From assembly GCF_005508865.1 (NCBI RefSeq), contig NZ_SCOM01000001.1, positions 806,001-870,000 of the forward strand: a DNA stretch of 64,000 nt. The letters are read 5' to 3'. The position numbers and the translations under genes are program-made. Each line of letters begins with the position of its first letter. Position 1 is the first letter of the stretch. Under the pieces are notes generated by a model. That model was not told the DNA's origin. It saw only the letters and a list, made by a program, of their open reading frames with translations, and did not search any database. The DNA is from Pseudomonas sp. F(2018). Its GTDB lineage: Bacteria > Pseudomonadota > Gammaproteobacteria > Pseudomonadales > Pseudomonadaceae. Positions 53,923-63,620 of this stretch are shown piece after piece.

Positions 53923-56900
53923 CTACAGCAGGCGCACGCGGGAGGGTGCCGGCGGCACGCCGCAGCCGGTGTGGCTGTCTGGCTCCAGGTAAGGCGTGAG
54001 GATCGGCGCCATGCCCTTGAGCACCTGCACCGGTAGCGCCGAGGTGAAGCGGAAACCTTCCGCCGCCTGGCCCGGGACGAAGGCGGTGAGGGTGCCGAAG
54101 TGGCGCGGGCCCAGGTAGAAGACGAAGGTCGCCGTGCGGTTGATCGCCCGCGAGCTCAGCACATGGCCGCCGCGGGTGGTGCTCTCGATGCGGTTGTCGC
54201 CGGTGCCGGTCTTGCCGCCGAGCACCAGCGGCGTGCCGTCGGCCAGCTGGAAGCTGCCATGCAGGCGCCGCGCGGTGCCGGCCTCGACCACCTGGGACAG
54301 GGCGCCACGCAGCGCCGCCGCCACTTCCGAGGGTAGTACCCGCTCGCCACGCTGGCTGTTCTGCTGCAGCAGCGTCTCGTAGGGCGTGTCCGCGGCGAAA
54401 TGCAGGCGGTCGATGCGCACGCTGGGCTGGCGGATGCCATCGTTCTGGATGATGCCCATCAGCTCTGCCAGCGCCGCCGGGCGGTCGCCTGAGCTGCCGA
54501 TGGCGGTGGCCAGCGACGGCACCAGGTGTTCGAACGGGTAACCCAGGCGCTGCCAGCGCTGGTGGATATCGAGGAAGGCCTCGACTTCCAGCAGGGTGCG
54601 GATGCGGCTGTCGCGGGCGCTCTTGTGGCGGGTCTTGAACAGCCAGCCGTAGACCTCCTGGCGCTCCTCGGCGCTGGCCGCCACGGCGTCCTTGAAGGTC
54701 GCCTGCGGCTGCTCGATCAGGTAGCCCAGCAGCCACAGCTCCAGCGGGTGCACGCGGGCGATGTAGCCCTGGTCCGGCAGGCTCCAGGCGCCGGGGCCGT
54801 AGTCCAGGTACAGGCTGTGCAGCTTCTTCTCGGTCAGCTTCTCGGTTTTGACGTTGGCGTGGGCGTGGACGAACGCGGCGAAGGTCGCCTCGTCCACCTC
54901 CGGCATCAGGTAGCGGTGCACGGCGGCCAGGCGCACGGCGGTGGGTCGCAGGCCCTCGAGGAAGGTGTCCAGGCGCTCCTGGGCGCTCTGGCCCTGGTAC
55001 TTGCGCCAGAAACGCAGGAGGAAGGTGGTGCCCTCGCGGTCGGCAAAACGTTTGAGGTAGCCCTCGCGCAGCGGGTGCTTGTCGTCCTGCAGCAGGGCGG
55101 CGCTGCTGCTCTCGCCGTGGTAGGTGCTGTAACGCACCAGGTCGCGCAGCAGGCGGATGAAGGGCAGGTTGATCGACTCGCGCAGGGCCTCGCGCAGGGT
55201 GGGAATGCGCGCGTTGTCCTCGCGCTTGAAGTTGCCGAAGGTGTGCGCGCCGCCGCCGGTGAAGAAGGTCTCGTAGGGGCTGGCCGAGTACTTGCGCTCC
55301 AGCGCCGCCTCCAGGGTGTCGCGCAGATTCTGCTCGGGCTTGGCGATCAGCTGATCGAGCATCCAGCGGCTCAGGTGATCCTGCGGTGCCACCTCGATCT
55401 TGCGCAGCACCTCGGGGCTCTGCCCGGCGTAGCGGGCATGCAGCTCGGCGATCACTTCCAGGTAAGTGGTCAGCACCCGCAGCTTGGCGGTAGAGCCCAG
55501 CTCCAGCTTGCTGCCCTCGTTGATGTCGAAGGGCTGGTCGGTGCTGTCGGTCTGCACCCGCACCCGCGCACCATCCGGGCTGCGCTCGAACAGGGTGAAG
55601 CTGTAGCGCACGTCGGCGGTCTTCTCCGGCGACAGCAGGCGCTCGCCATACAGGCCGATCTGCCCGGCGAACTCGGGGTCGGCCAGGCGCCGCAGGTAGG
55701 CGCTGACCTGGTCCTGCAGCGGGCCGTTGAGGGTGCTGCTGGCGGCCAGGTCGAGGCGGTCGAGGTCGTACAGCGGCATGTTGAGCAGGCTGGACAGCCG
55801 CGAGCGGGCCACGCTGATGCCCTTGTTGCCCTGCACCGGCTGGATCGCCGGGTGTTGTTCCAGGTCGCGGAAGCGCAGCTTCTGCGCCAGCGCCGCATCG
55901 CGCAGGGCCCAGCTAATCACGCCGCCATTGGCCAGCACGCGGATATGGCTATCGGTCAGCGCCTCCAGCTCCTTGCGGCCCTGGGCCAGGTAATAGGAGG
56001 GGCGGCGCTGGGCGATCATCAGCGCCAGCACCTGGCGCAGCGCCAGGCCACGCTCGGCGCTGCTGGCCACCGGCGTGCGCGCCGGGTCGAGCAGGGCGTT
56101 GACCCGCGCGAAGTCGGCGCCGAACCACACCCGCAGACCATCGGCCAGGCCGTGCACCTCGCCGTGGCCGGGGGCGGCGGAGAGCGGCACGCTGTTGAGG
56201 TAGTCGCGCACTATCTGTTGGCGCGCGGCGAAGGTCTCCGGCCCTGCGCGATAGGCGCGCACGCTGGCGGAGATCATCTGCCGTAGCTTCTCCATGGCCG
56301 ACAGGGTCAGGCCGTCCGGCGAGTGGCGGTATTTCTCCAGCTGGGTGGCCAGGGTGCTGCCGCCGGCCGACTGCTCCTGGATGGCGAAGCTCTTGCCCAC
56401 CTGCGACAGCGCCGCCTTGACGAAGCGCGGCCAGTCCACCGCCGGGTTAGCGCGCGGCTGGTCCTGGTCAAGCAGGTGGCGGTTCTCGATGAACAGCAGG
56501 CTGTTCACCACCAGCGGCGGGATGTCGGCGAAGCGCGGATACAGCTGCTGCGGATAATGGAACAGATACAGCGGCTCGCCACGGCAATCGCTGATGGCCA
56601 GGCCGGCTTGCACCTTCTCGCTGAACGGCGGAAAGAAGCCGTGTTCGCCATAGGCCAGCAGGGCCGGAGACTGCTGGACCTGGGCGGTGATCAGGAAATG
56701 CCGCTGCTGCAGGCGCTCCAGCAGCAGTGGCAGGTGGGCGTAGCCCAGGCGCTTGTCGAACGGCCCGTCGGCGGGGAAGGCGATATCCTCGCTGGGGCCG
56801 GGTTGCAGGCTGTAGCTCAGCTCGCTGGCGAACTGGCTAAACTGGCGGGCCTGGAAATAGGCGGTTTCGATCTCGCGATGGACGGCCAGGCCGAGCAGCA

Positions 56901-57039
56901 CGACCACGCCGAACAGGCTTATCCACAGCAGGGTTTTCAGCTTGCGCCGGCGTGGCGGGGGATTCTGGGTGTAAAGCGCTTCCGGGTCGCTCACGGGGAG
57001 CGCAGTCTGGGGTGCGTCCGATTGCCAAAGTGCGCCCAT
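53923..57039 (-). CDS. Large class A penicillin-binding protein (transglycosylase/transpeptidase)
   Basis: 1038 residues, longer than PBP1a/1b (~800). Membrane helix about 36-53. Glycosyltransferase family 51 domain about 140-345: Glu185 in 'LLFIENRH' and 'GGSTLATQLEK' (227-237). Transpeptidase: Ser516-x-x-Lys519 in 'LGSTAK', 'RESINLP' (Ser-x-Asn) and 'GGKTGTGDN' (Lys-Thr-Gly), all intact. The additional ~200 residues lie between the Ser-x-Asn and Lys-Thr-Gly boxes ('LLDYGPG'-type region, with 'HPLELWLLGYLIEQPQATFK'). It would polymerise and cross-link peptidoglycan in the periplasm. The non-standard size suggests a special role. Single gene. Confidence 0.88.
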   Translation of the reverse strand: MGALWQSDAPQTALPVSDPEALYTQNPPPRRRKLKTLLWISLFGVVVLLGLAVHREIETAYFQARQFSQFASELSYSLQPGPSEDIAFPADGPFDKRLGYAHLPLLLERLQQRHFLITAQVQQSPALLAYGEHGFFPPFSEKVQAGLAISDCRGEPLYLFHYPQQLYPRFADIPPLVVNSLLFIENRHLLDQDQPRANPAVDWPRFVKAALSQVGKSFAIQEQSAGGSTLATQLEKYRHSPDGLTLSAMEKLRQMISASVRAYRAGPETFAARQQIVRDYLNSVPLSAAPGHGEVHGLADGLRVWFGADFARVNALLDPARTPVASSAERGLALRQVLALMIAQRRPSYYLAQGRKELEALTDSHIRVLANGGVISWALRDAALAQKLRFRDLEQHPAIQPVQGNKGISVARSRLSSLLNMPLYDLDRLDLAASSTLNGPLQDQVSAYLRRLADPEFAGQIGLYGERLLSPEKTADVRYSFTLFERSPDGARVRVQTDSTDQPFDINEGSKLELGSTAKLRVLTTYLEVIAELHARYAGQSPEVLRKIEVAPQDHLSRWMLDQLIAKPEQNLRDTLEAALERKYSASPYETFFTGGGAHTFGNFKREDNARIPTLREALRESINLPFIRLLRDLVRYSTYHGESSSAALLQDDKHPLREGYLKRFADREGTTFLLRFWRKYQGQSAQERLDTFLEGLRPTAVRLAAVHRYLMPEVDEATFAAFVHAHANVKTEKLTEKKLHSLYLDYGPGAWSLPDQGYIARVHPLELWLLGYLIEQPQATFKDAVAASAEERQEVYGWLFKTRHKSARDSRIRTLLEVEAFLDIHQRWQRLGYPFEHLVPSLATAIGSSGDRPAALAELMGIIQNDGIRQPSVRIDRLHFAADTPYETLLQQNSQRGERVLPSEVAAALRGALSQVVEAGTARRLHGSFQLADGTPLVLGGKTGTGDNRIESTTRGGHVLSSRAINRTATFVFYLGPRHFGTLTAFVPGQAAEGFRFTSALPVQVLKGMAPILTPYLEPDSHTGCGVPPAPSRVRLL

Positions 57040-57230
57040 GATCGACTGGCCTGGATGCCTGCTCTTGTTTCAAGCGTAGTTCGCCGTGGGCGCCGCATGG
57101 CTTTTTATCGCCCGTTCCAGAGCGCTTTCTGCCCTGCCGGCGGCTGTTCGTCGGCTGGCGCGAACGGGCGGCGGCGCGCCGCGGTCAACCCTGCTTGACT
57201 GTCGCGGCAACCCCCTCAAGGAGAACGACC

Positions 57231-57641
57231 ATGGACAAGGGTTCCAGCCTCATTCCCTGCGTGCTGTATCGCGACGCCCCGGCCGCCATCGCCTGGCTGG
57301 GCGAGGTGTTCGGCCTGCGCGAGCAGCTGCGCGTGCCGGGCGAGGACGGCAGCATCCACCACGCCCAGCTGCTGCACGGCAACGGCATGCTGATGCTCGG
57401 CACCCTGCGCGACGGCGAATACGCCGGCAACCTGCGCGATCCGCGCCAGATCGGCGGCAATACCCAGGGCATCTATCTGCTGCTGGAGGATGTCGACGGC
57501 GCCTACGCTCGGGTGCAACGCGCCGGCGGCGAGATCCTCATCCCGATCAAGGACGAGGAATACGGCGGCCGTGGCTTCACCTGCCGCGATCTGGAGGGCC
57601 AGCTGTGGAGCGTGGGCAGTTACGACCCTTGGAGCGAATAA
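57231..57641 (+). CDS. VOC superfamily (glyoxalase/bleomycin resistance-type) protein
   Basis: 136 residues from ATG 57231 (AAGGAGAACGACC upstream). Two beta-alpha-beta-beta-beta units: 'SLIPCVLYRDAPAAIAWLGE', 'HHAQLLHGNGMLMLG', 'IYLLLEDVDGAYARVQRAGG' and 'GGRGFTCRDLEGQLWSVGSY'. This resembles the PhnB/YdfO-like VOC branch. Catalytic metal ligands are not obvious, so function is open. Ends four bases from the convergent GST gene. Confidence 0.85.
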   Translation: MDKGSSLIPCVLYRDAPAAIAWLGEVFGLREQLRVPGEDGSIHHAQLLHGNGMLMLGTLRDGEYAGNLRDPRQIGGNTQGIYLLLEDVDGAYARVQRAGGEILIPIKDEEYGGRGFTCRDLEGQLWSVGSYDPWSE

Positions 57642-57645
57642 GCCT

Positions 57646-58386
57646 TCAGGCGCGACGCTGGCGATCTTCCGCGTAGCGGCGCAGCACCCATTGCCCGGCG
57701 GGGCGGGCGAACAGCTGGTCGAGGAATTCCTGGGTCTCCCGGCCATGGCCGGCGATGTGTTCCCAGGGCGTGCCGGCCGGGGTGAACAGCGGGCCGTACA
57801 GCGCGGCAGCCGCCACGTCGGCCAGGCTCAGCTGCTCGCCGACCAGGTAGCGCGCCGGATCGCCGCCGGTGAGCTGCTCGATCAGGTCGAGGCCGGCCAG
57901 CAGCTCCTCGCGGGACTTGGCCACCCGGTCCGGGCGGATGCCGTAGAGCTTCTTCACCCCGTCGATCAGCAGCGGCTTCATCAGGTCACGCAGGCCGAAC
58001 CAGGGCCGGTAGACCTTGAGCATGGCGTGCATCACCGTGCTCCAGTCCTCGATCTGGCCGTACAGCCAGCGGCGCACGTGTACGCCGAGGCGGTCGAAGC
58101 GCTCTTCCAGCTCCAGGATCTGCACGCGCTGCTCGGCGTCCTGCGGCAGCAGCGGCTGCTCGGGGTAGCGTTGCTCCAGGTGCAGGGCAATGGCGGTGGA
58201 GTCGCCCACCACCTGCTCGCCGTCACGCAGGATCGGCAGGGTGACGATATCGGCCAGGCGCTTGCTCTTCAGCCGATGGATGCCGGGGAAAAGGTTGTCC
58301 ACCCGGTAGTCGAGGCCCTTGTGGTCCAGGTGCCAGCGGGTCTTCTCGCAGTAGTGGGAGATCGGGAACTGGTACAGGGTGCGCAT
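57646..58386 (-). CDS. Glutathione S-transferase family protein
   Basis: 246 residues. The N-terminal thioredoxin-like domain starts 'LYQFPISHYCEKTRWHLDHK' with Ser/Tyr/Cys near the glutathione site, cis-Pro in 'VTLPILRDGEQVVGDSTAIA' and Asp-Ser binding the gamma-glutamyl group. An all-helical C-terminal domain includes 'YLVGEQLSLADVAAAALYGP', the GST N-capping motif. It likely conjugates or reduces electrophiles in the cytoplasm; substrate unknown. Lies 54 bases downstream of the glutamate-synthase-like gene. Confidence 0.88.
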   Translation of the reverse strand: MRTLYQFPISHYCEKTRWHLDHKGLDYRVDNLFPGIHRLKSKRLADIVTLPILRDGEQVVGDSTAIALHLEQRYPEQPLLPQDAEQRVQILELEERFDRLGVHVRRWLYGQIEDWSTVMHAMLKVYRPWFGLRDLMKPLLIDGVKKLYGIRPDRVAKSREELLAGLDLIEQLTGGDPARYLVGEQLSLADVAAAALYGPLFTPAGTPWEHIAGHGRETQEFLDQLFARPAGQWVLRRYAEDRQRRA

Positions 58387-58440
58387 GGGCGGCGGCCTTT
58401 CGCGAGAGGAAGGGCCGCAGTGTAATGAAGCCTTAGCTGA

Positions 58441-60057
58441 CTACGAAGTCGCGCTCGGCGCGAAGCTGTCGGCCCGCGCCATGGCCCACATGCGCCGGTA
58501 GAACTCGCCGTCGATGCGGCCATCGAGCAGCTCGCCGGGCTTGAGGAACACGTGCAGCTGCGAGTACAGCTTGATCTCGCTGGCCGACATGCGCCGCACC
58601 AGGTGCTTGGCCTCGATCTGCGAGGGATGGCTGAGGCCGGCGGCGGCGATCATCTCGGCCAGGCCCTTCATGGTGTTGCGGTGGAAGTTGTGCACCCGCT
58701 GAGCCTTGTCCGGCACCACCAGGGCGCGCTGGCGCAGGCGGTCCTGGGTGGCCACGCCGGTCGGGCACTTGTTGGTGTGGCAGGACTGCGACTGGATGCA
58801 GCCGATGGCGAACATGAAGCCGCGCGCCGAGTTGGCCCAGTCGGCGCCCAGGGCCATGACGCTGGCGATGTCGAAGGCGCTGACGATCTTGCCGCTGGCA
58901 CCGAGGCGGATCTTGTCGCGCAGGTTGATGCCGACCAGGGTGTTGTGCACCAGCAGCAGGCCCTCGCGAAGCGGCACGCCGATATGGTCGGTGAACTCCA
59001 GCGGCGCCGCGCCGGTGCCGCCTTCCTTGCCGTCGATGACGATGAAGTCGGGCAGGATGCCGGTCTGCAGCATGGCCTTGGCGATGCTCATGAACTCCCA
59101 GGGGTGGCCCAGGCACAGCTTGAAACCCACCGGCTTGCCGCCGGACAGCTCGCGCAGCCGGGCGATGAACTGCAGCAGCTCGATGGGCGTTGCGAAGGCG
59201 CTGTGGCGCGCCGGCGAGATGCAGTCCTGGCCCATCGGCACGCCGCGGGTCAGGGAGATTTCCTCGGTCACCTTGTGTTTGGGCAGGATGCCGCCGTGGC
59301 CGGGCTTGGCGCCCTGCGACAGCTTGATCTCGATCATCTTCACCTGCGCGCTGGCGGCCTGTTCGGCGAAGCGTGCGGGGTCGAAGCGGCCGTCCTCGCC
59401 ACGGCAGCCGAAATAGCCGCTGCCCAGTTCCCACACCAGGTCGCCACCATGTTCGCGGTGGTAGGGGCTGATGCTGCCCTCGCCGGTGTCGTGGTAGAAG
59501 CCGCCGAGCTGGGCGCCCTGGTTGAGCGCGCGGATGGCGTTGGCGCTGAGCGAGCCGAAGCTCATCGCCGAGATGTTGAACACCGAGGCCGAGTAGGGCT
59601 GCGTGCACTGCGGCCCGCCGACGCTGACGCGGAAGGTGGCGGGATCGCAGTGGTCGGCCGGCAGCATGGAGTGGCCGATGAACTCGAAGCCGCTCTGGTA
59701 CACGTCGCTCAGGGTGCCGAAGGGCTTGTCGGCGCCCTCGTTCTTGGCTCGCGCATACACCAGCGAACGCTGGGCGCGGGAGAAGGGCAGCTTGTCGCCG
59801 TCGGCCTCCAGCAGGTACTGGCGGATCTCCGGGCGGATGCTCTCCACCAGGTAGCGGATGTTGCCGAGGATCGGGTAGTTGCGCCGCACCGCCTGGCGCG
59901 TCTGCAGCAGGTCGTTGATGCCGACCAGGCTGAGCACGCCGCCGAGCAGGGTCAGCGCCCACAGCCACTCATGGGCGCCGACAAAGGGCAGGCTGAGCAG
60001 GGTGAACAGCAGGCAGAACGCGAAGAAGGCATAGCGGTTCAGCAGCGACAGACTCAT
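58441..60057 (-). CDS. Membrane-anchored FMN-binding glutamate synthase-like protein
   Basis: 538 residues. Two N-terminal membrane helices ('FFAFCLLFTLLSLPFVGAHE', 'LWALTLLGGVLSLVGIN') are followed by a glutamate synthase FMN/central barrel: 'FNISAMSFGSLSANAIRALN', 'KPGHGGILPKHKVTEEISL', 'VIDGKEGGTGAAPLEFTDHI' and the 3Fe-4S motif Cys-x5-Cys-x4-Cys in 'GCIQSQSCHTNKCPTGVA'. The glutaminase domain and small subunit are absent, so it is not a complete GOGAT. It may act as a stand-alone FMN/Fe-S redox enzyme at the membrane. Confidence 0.9.
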   Translation of the reverse strand: MSLSLLNRYAFFAFCLLFTLLSLPFVGAHEWLWALTLLGGVLSLVGINDLLQTRQAVRRNYPILGNIRYLVESIRPEIRQYLLEADGDKLPFSRAQRSLVYARAKNEGADKPFGTLSDVYQSGFEFIGHSMLPADHCDPATFRVSVGGPQCTQPYSASVFNISAMSFGSLSANAIRALNQGAQLGGFYHDTGEGSISPYHREHGGDLVWELGSGYFGCRGEDGRFDPARFAEQAASAQVKMIEIKLSQGAKPGHGGILPKHKVTEEISLTRGVPMGQDCISPARHSAFATPIELLQFIARLRELSGGKPVGFKLCLGHPWEFMSIAKAMLQTGILPDFIVIDGKEGGTGAAPLEFTDHIGVPLREGLLLVHNTLVGINLRDKIRLGASGKIVSAFDIASVMALGADWANSARGFMFAIGCIQSQSCHTNKCPTGVATQDRLRQRALVVPDKAQRVHNFHRNTMKGLAEMIAAAGLSHPSQIEAKHLVRRMSASEIKLYSQLHVFLKPGELLDGRIDGEFYRRMWAMARADSFAPSATS

Positions 60058-60123
60058 GGGACTTCCTTATGGCGGGTGCGCCAGGCAAGGGTAGCGTCAG
60101 CGGCGCCGTCCTGCCGCCTCGCT

Positions 60124-61044
60124 TCAACCGCGTGCGGCGCTGACCCCGGCCAGAGTGGCGAAGGAGGTGTCCTTGGCGGTGAGCAGGAAGTCGCGCATGA
60201 ACGGCGCATCGAGCATGTCGCTGCGGATGCCGGCCTGCAGGGTGGCGAACAGACCGCGCTCGCCCAGGCGCTTGGCGGTGACATAGCCGCGCGAGCTGTA
60301 TTCGTGCAGTGCCCAGTTGGGCAGGCTGCACACGCCACGGCCGCTGGCCACCAGCTGCATCATCATCACCGTCAGCTCCGAGGTGCGCACCTGCGCCGGC
60401 TCCACGTCGGCCGGCTCGAGGAAGCGGGTGAAGATGTCCAGACGGTCGCGCTCCACCGGGTAGGTGATCAGGGTTTCCTTCTCCAGGTCCTCGGCGACTA
60501 TGTAGGAGCGGCTGGCCAGGGGGTGCTGGTTGGCTACCGCCAGCTGCGCCTCGTAGGTGAACAGCGGCACGTATGTGATGCCGGGCAGGTCCACCGGGTC
60601 GGAGGTCACCACCAGGTCCAGGTCGCCACGGGCCAGGGCCGGCAGCGGGGCGAAGGAGAAGCCCGAGGCCAGGTCCAGCTCTACTTCCGGCCAGGCGTCG
60701 CGGAACTGGTCGATGGTCGGCATCAGCCACTGGAAGCAGCTGTGGCATTCGATGGCCATATGCAGGCGCCCTGCGGTGCCACCGGCCAGGCGCGCCATAT
60801 CGCGCTCCGCCGCACGCAGCTGCGGCAACAGGCTGTCGGCCAGCTGCAGCAGGCGCAGGCCGGCGCTGGTGAAGCGCACCGGCTTGGTCTTGCGCACGAA
60901 CAGCTGCATGCCCAGACGCTCCTCCAGTTCCTTGAACTGGTGGGACAGGGCCGACTGGGTCAGGTGCAGGCGCTCGGCGGCCTCCACCAGGCTGTCGGTC
61001 TCACGCAGGGCGTGCAGGGTCTTGAGGTGGCGCAATTCCAACAT
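60124..61044 (-). CDS. metR: LysR-family activator of methionine synthesis
   Basis: 306 residues. Winged helix 'LHALRETDSLVEAAERLHLT' with 'QSALSHQFKELEERLGMQLF', then the MetR-type effector domain ('ECHSCFQWLMPTIDQFRDAW', 'DLVVTSDPVDLPGITYVPLF', 'VASGRGVCSLPNWALHEYSS'). MetR activates metE/metH with homocysteine as co-factor. It is divergent from metE (111 bases), the standard arrangement. Confidence 0.95.
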   Translation of the reverse strand: MLELRHLKTLHALRETDSLVEAAERLHLTQSALSHQFKELEERLGMQLFVRKTKPVRFTSAGLRLLQLADSLLPQLRAAERDMARLAGGTAGRLHMAIECHSCFQWLMPTIDQFRDAWPEVELDLASGFSFAPLPALARGDLDLVVTSDPVDLPGITYVPLFTYEAQLAVANQHPLASRSYIVAEDLEKETLITYPVERDRLDIFTRFLEPADVEPAQVRTSELTVMMMQLVASGRGVCSLPNWALHEYSSRGYVTAKRLGERGLFATLQAGIRSDMLDAPFMRDFLLTAKDTSFATLAGVSAARG

Positions 61045-61155
61045 GAGCGAATCTCAATGAATGAAACTTGTGATCATCACGAATAGGTTGAGTTTGTCTC
61101 ATGATGCCTTCGCTGTCGAGAATGTGCGCCATTGACGAACACTGGAGATGGACAG
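61045..61155. promoter_or_regulatory. metR/metE divergent control region
   Basis: 111 bases, AT-richer than its surroundings. An 11-base inverted repeat GTGATcATCAC (61070-61080) lies in the middle, next to TGAATGAAAC. The canonical MetR site TGAA-N5-TTCA is not present in exact form, so the binding site is only a guess. Confidence 0.45.
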
Positions 61156-63444
61156 ATGGCACTGGCACACAACCTCGGCTTCCCGCGCATCGGCCGCGAC
61201 CGCGAGCTGAAGAAGGCTCTGGAGGCCTACTGGAAGGGCGAGCTGGACGAGAGCGGCCTGCGCGCCGTGGGCCGCGAGCTGCGCGCCACCCACTGGCAGC
61301 TGCAGAAGGACGCCGGCATCGAGCTGCTGCCGGTGGGCGACTTCGCCTGGTACGACCAGGTGCTGACCCACTCGCTGACCTTCGGTGTGATTCCCGAGCG
61401 CTTCCATGTGCACGGCGCCAAGCCGACCCTGGACACCTTGTTCGGTATGGCGCGAGGCGTTACGCACAACTGTTGCGGCGGTGCCCATGCCCAGGAGATG
61501 ACGAAGTGGTTCGATACCAACTACCACTATCTGGTCCCCGAATTCTCAGCCCACCAGCAGTTCGCCCTGAGCTGGGAGCAACTGTTCGAGGAAGTGGAGG
61601 AGGGCAAGGCCCTGGGCCACAACCTCAAGCCGGTGTTGATCGGCCCGCTGACCTACCTGTGGCTGGGCAAGGAGAAGGGCAGCGACTTCGACAGACTCGA
61701 ACTGCTCGAACGTCTGCTACCGGTCTACGGCGAGATCCTCCAGCGCTTGGCCGCCCAGGGCATCGAGTGGGTGCAGATCGACGAGCCGATCCTCGCCCTC
61801 GACCTGCCGCAGGCCTGGAAGAATGCCTTCGAGCGTGCCTACAACCTGCTGCAGAAGGAGCCGCTGAAGAAGCTGATCGCCACCTACTTCGCCGGCCTGG
61901 AAGACAACCTCGGCCTGGCCGCCAGCCTGCCGGTGGATGGCCTGCACATCGACCTGGTGCGCGCCCCGGAGCAGTTCCCCGCCATCCTCGACCGCCTGCC
62001 TTCCTACAAGGTGCTGTCGCTGGGCGTGGTCAACGGCCGCAACATCTGGCGCACCGATCTGCAGGCTGCCCTGGCCGTGCTGCAGCAGGCCCATGAGCGC
62101 CTGGGCTCGCGACTGTGGGTGGCGCCGAGCTGCTCGCTGCTGCACAGCCCGGTCGACCTGGGCCGCGAAGACAAGCTGGATGCCGAGCTGAAGAGCTGGC
62201 TGGCCTTCGCCGTGCAGAAGTGCCAGGAGGTCGCCGTGCTGGCCCAGGCCCTGCGCGAGCCGCAGTCCGCCGAGGTGCAGGCCGCGCTGGCCGCGAGCAG
62301 CGCGGTGCAGGCCAGTCGGGCGCAGTCGCCACGTATCCACAAACCGGCCGTGCAGGCGCGTCTGGCCGCTATCACTGCCGCCGACAGCCAGCGCCAGTCG
62401 CCGTTCGCCGCGCGCATCGCCAGGCAGCGCGCGCGGCTCGACCTGCCGCCGTTCCCCACCACCACCATAGGCTCCTTCCCGCAGACCCCAGCCATCCGCC
62501 TGGCGCGCCAGTCGTTCAAGGCCGGCAAGCTGTCCGCTGCCGAGTACACCGAGGCCATGCACAGCGAGATCCGCCACGCCGTGAGCATCCAGGAGCAGCT
62601 GGGCCTGGATGTGCTGGTGCATGGCGAGGCCGAGCGCAACGACATGGTCGAGTACTTCGCCGAGCAGCTCGACGGCTACGCCTTCACCCGCTTCGGCTGG
62701 GTGCAGAGCTACGGCTCGCGCTGCGTGAAACCGGCGCTGATCTATGGCGATCTGTCGCGCCCACAGGCCATGACCGTGTCCTGGATCGAGTACGCCCAGC
62801 GCTGCACCGACAAGCTGATGAAGGGCATGCTGACCGGCCCGGTGACCATGCTGATGTGGTCCTTCCCGCGTGACGACATCTCCCGCGAGCAGCAGGCGCG
62901 CCAGCTGGCGCTAGCCATCCGCGACGAGGTGGTCGACCTGGAAGCGGCCGGCATCAAGGTCATCCAGATCGACGAGGCGGCCTTCCGCGAGGGCCTGCCG
63001 CTGCGCCGCGCCCAGTGGCAGGGCTACCTGGACTGGGCCACCGAAGCCTTCCGCCTGACCGCCTCGGGCGTGCGCGACGAGACGCAGATCCACACCCACA
63101 TGTGCTACAGCGAGTTCAACGACGTGATCGAATCCATCGCCGCCATGGATGCCGACGTGATCACCATCGAGACCTCGCGCTCGGACATGGAGCTGCTCGA
63201 CGCCTTCGAGCGCTTCGAGTACCCCAACGAGATCGGCCCCGGTGTGTACGACATCCACTCGCCACGGGTGCCGGACAGCGCCGAGATGGTCCGCCTGATG
63301 CGCAAGGCCGCCCAGCGCGTGCCGGCCGAGCGACTGTGGGTCAACCCGGACTGCGGTCTGAAGACCCGCGGCTGGCCTGAGACCGAGGCGGCGCTGGTCA
63401 ACATGGTGGCGGCGGCGCGGCAGCTGCGGGCGGAGCTGGCGTAG
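61156..63444 (+). CDS. metE: Cobalamin-independent methionine synthase
   Basis: 762 residues from ATG 61156 (GGAGATGG upstream), full family length. Two barrel halves: N-terminal '[20 protein letters not shown]', C-terminal '[17 protein letters not shown]'. Zinc ligands: His and Cys in 'HTHMCYSEF', Glu before '[12 protein letters not shown]', Cys in '[11 protein letters not shown]'. It transfers a methyl group from methyltetrahydrofolate-triglutamate to homocysteine in the cytoplasm. Divergent from its activator gene metR. Confidence 0.97.
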   Translation: MALAHNLGFPRIGRDRELKKALEAYWKGELDESGLRAVGRELRATHWQLQKDAGIELLPVGDFAWYDQVLTHSLTFGVIPERFHVHGAKPTLDTLFGMARGVTHNCCGGAHAQEMTKWFDTNYHYLVPEFSAHQQFALSWEQLFEEVEEGKALGHNLKPVLIGPLTYLWLGKEKGSDFDRLELLERLLPVYGEILQRLAAQGIEWVQIDEPILALDLPQAWKNAFERAYNLLQKEPLKKLIATYFAGLEDNLGLAASLPVDGLHIDLVRAPEQFPAILDRLPSYKVLSLGVVNGRNIWRTDLQAALAVLQQAHERLGSRLWVAPSCSLLHSPVDLGREDKLDAELKSWLAFAVQKCQEVAVLAQALREPQSAEVQAALAASSAVQASRAQSPRIHKPAVQARLAAITAADSQRQSPFAARIARQRARLDLPPFPTTTIGSFPQTPAIRLARQSFKAGKLSAAEYTEAMHSEIRHAVSIQEQLGLDVLVHGEAERNDMVEYFAEQLDGYAFTRFGWVQSYGSRCVKPALIYGDLSRPQAMTVSWIEYAQRCTDKLMKGMLTGPVTMLMWSFPRDDISREQQARQLALAIRDEVVDLEAAGIKVIQIDEAAFREGLPLRRAQWQGYLDWATEAFRLTASGVRDETQIHTHMCYSEFNDVIESIAAMDADVITIETSRSDMELLDAFERFEYPNEIGPGVYDIHSPRVPDSAEMVRLMRKAAQRVPAERLWVNPDCGLKTRGWPETEAALVNMVAAARQLRAELA

Positions 63445-63447
63445 AAC

Positions 63448-63470
63448 CCCCTCTCCCTTTGGGAGAGGGG
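63448..63470. repeat. CCCCTCTCCC hairpin after metE
   Basis: 10-bp stem CCCCTCTCCC / GGGAGAGGGG with loop TTT, 4 bases after the metE stop, followed by CGGGGGTGAGGG. Related to the sequence in the nrdA-nrdB gap. No U-tract, so more likely a REP-type element than a typical terminator. Confidence 0.6.
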
Positions 63471-63505
63471 CGGGGGTGAGGGACGTCCAGGCGACTCGTA
63501 GGGGC

Positions 63506-63571
63506 GTAGCCCGGATGCAATCCGGGAGCGTTGCTCGGCTGTGCCGCCATCCCGGATTGCATCCGGGCTAC
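63506..63571. repeat. REP palindrome, copy C
   Basis: Perfect 21-bp arms identical to copies A and B (63506-63526 and 63551-63571), loop 24 bases. Between the convergent metE and phosphopantetheinyl transferase genes. Confidence 0.85.
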
Positions 63572-63620
63572 TGCGGAGCTGATTTTTCCCTCTTCCACTG
63601 GTGGGAGGGGGAGGCACGGT

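Noticed and set aside
54526..56286. A 586-codon open frame on the plus strand
   Set aside because: Antisense to the penicillin-binding protein gene, without start signals or domains.
58552..61086. An 844-codon open frame on the plus strand
   Set aside because: It runs antisense through the glutamate-synthase-like gene, the metR gene and their intergenic gap; composition is that of a shadow frame.
61045..61155. A riboswitch (SAM or cobalamin type) before metE
   Set aside because: The gap is only 111 bases and shared with metR; none of the conserved riboswitch cores is visible. Control by MetR is the simpler view.
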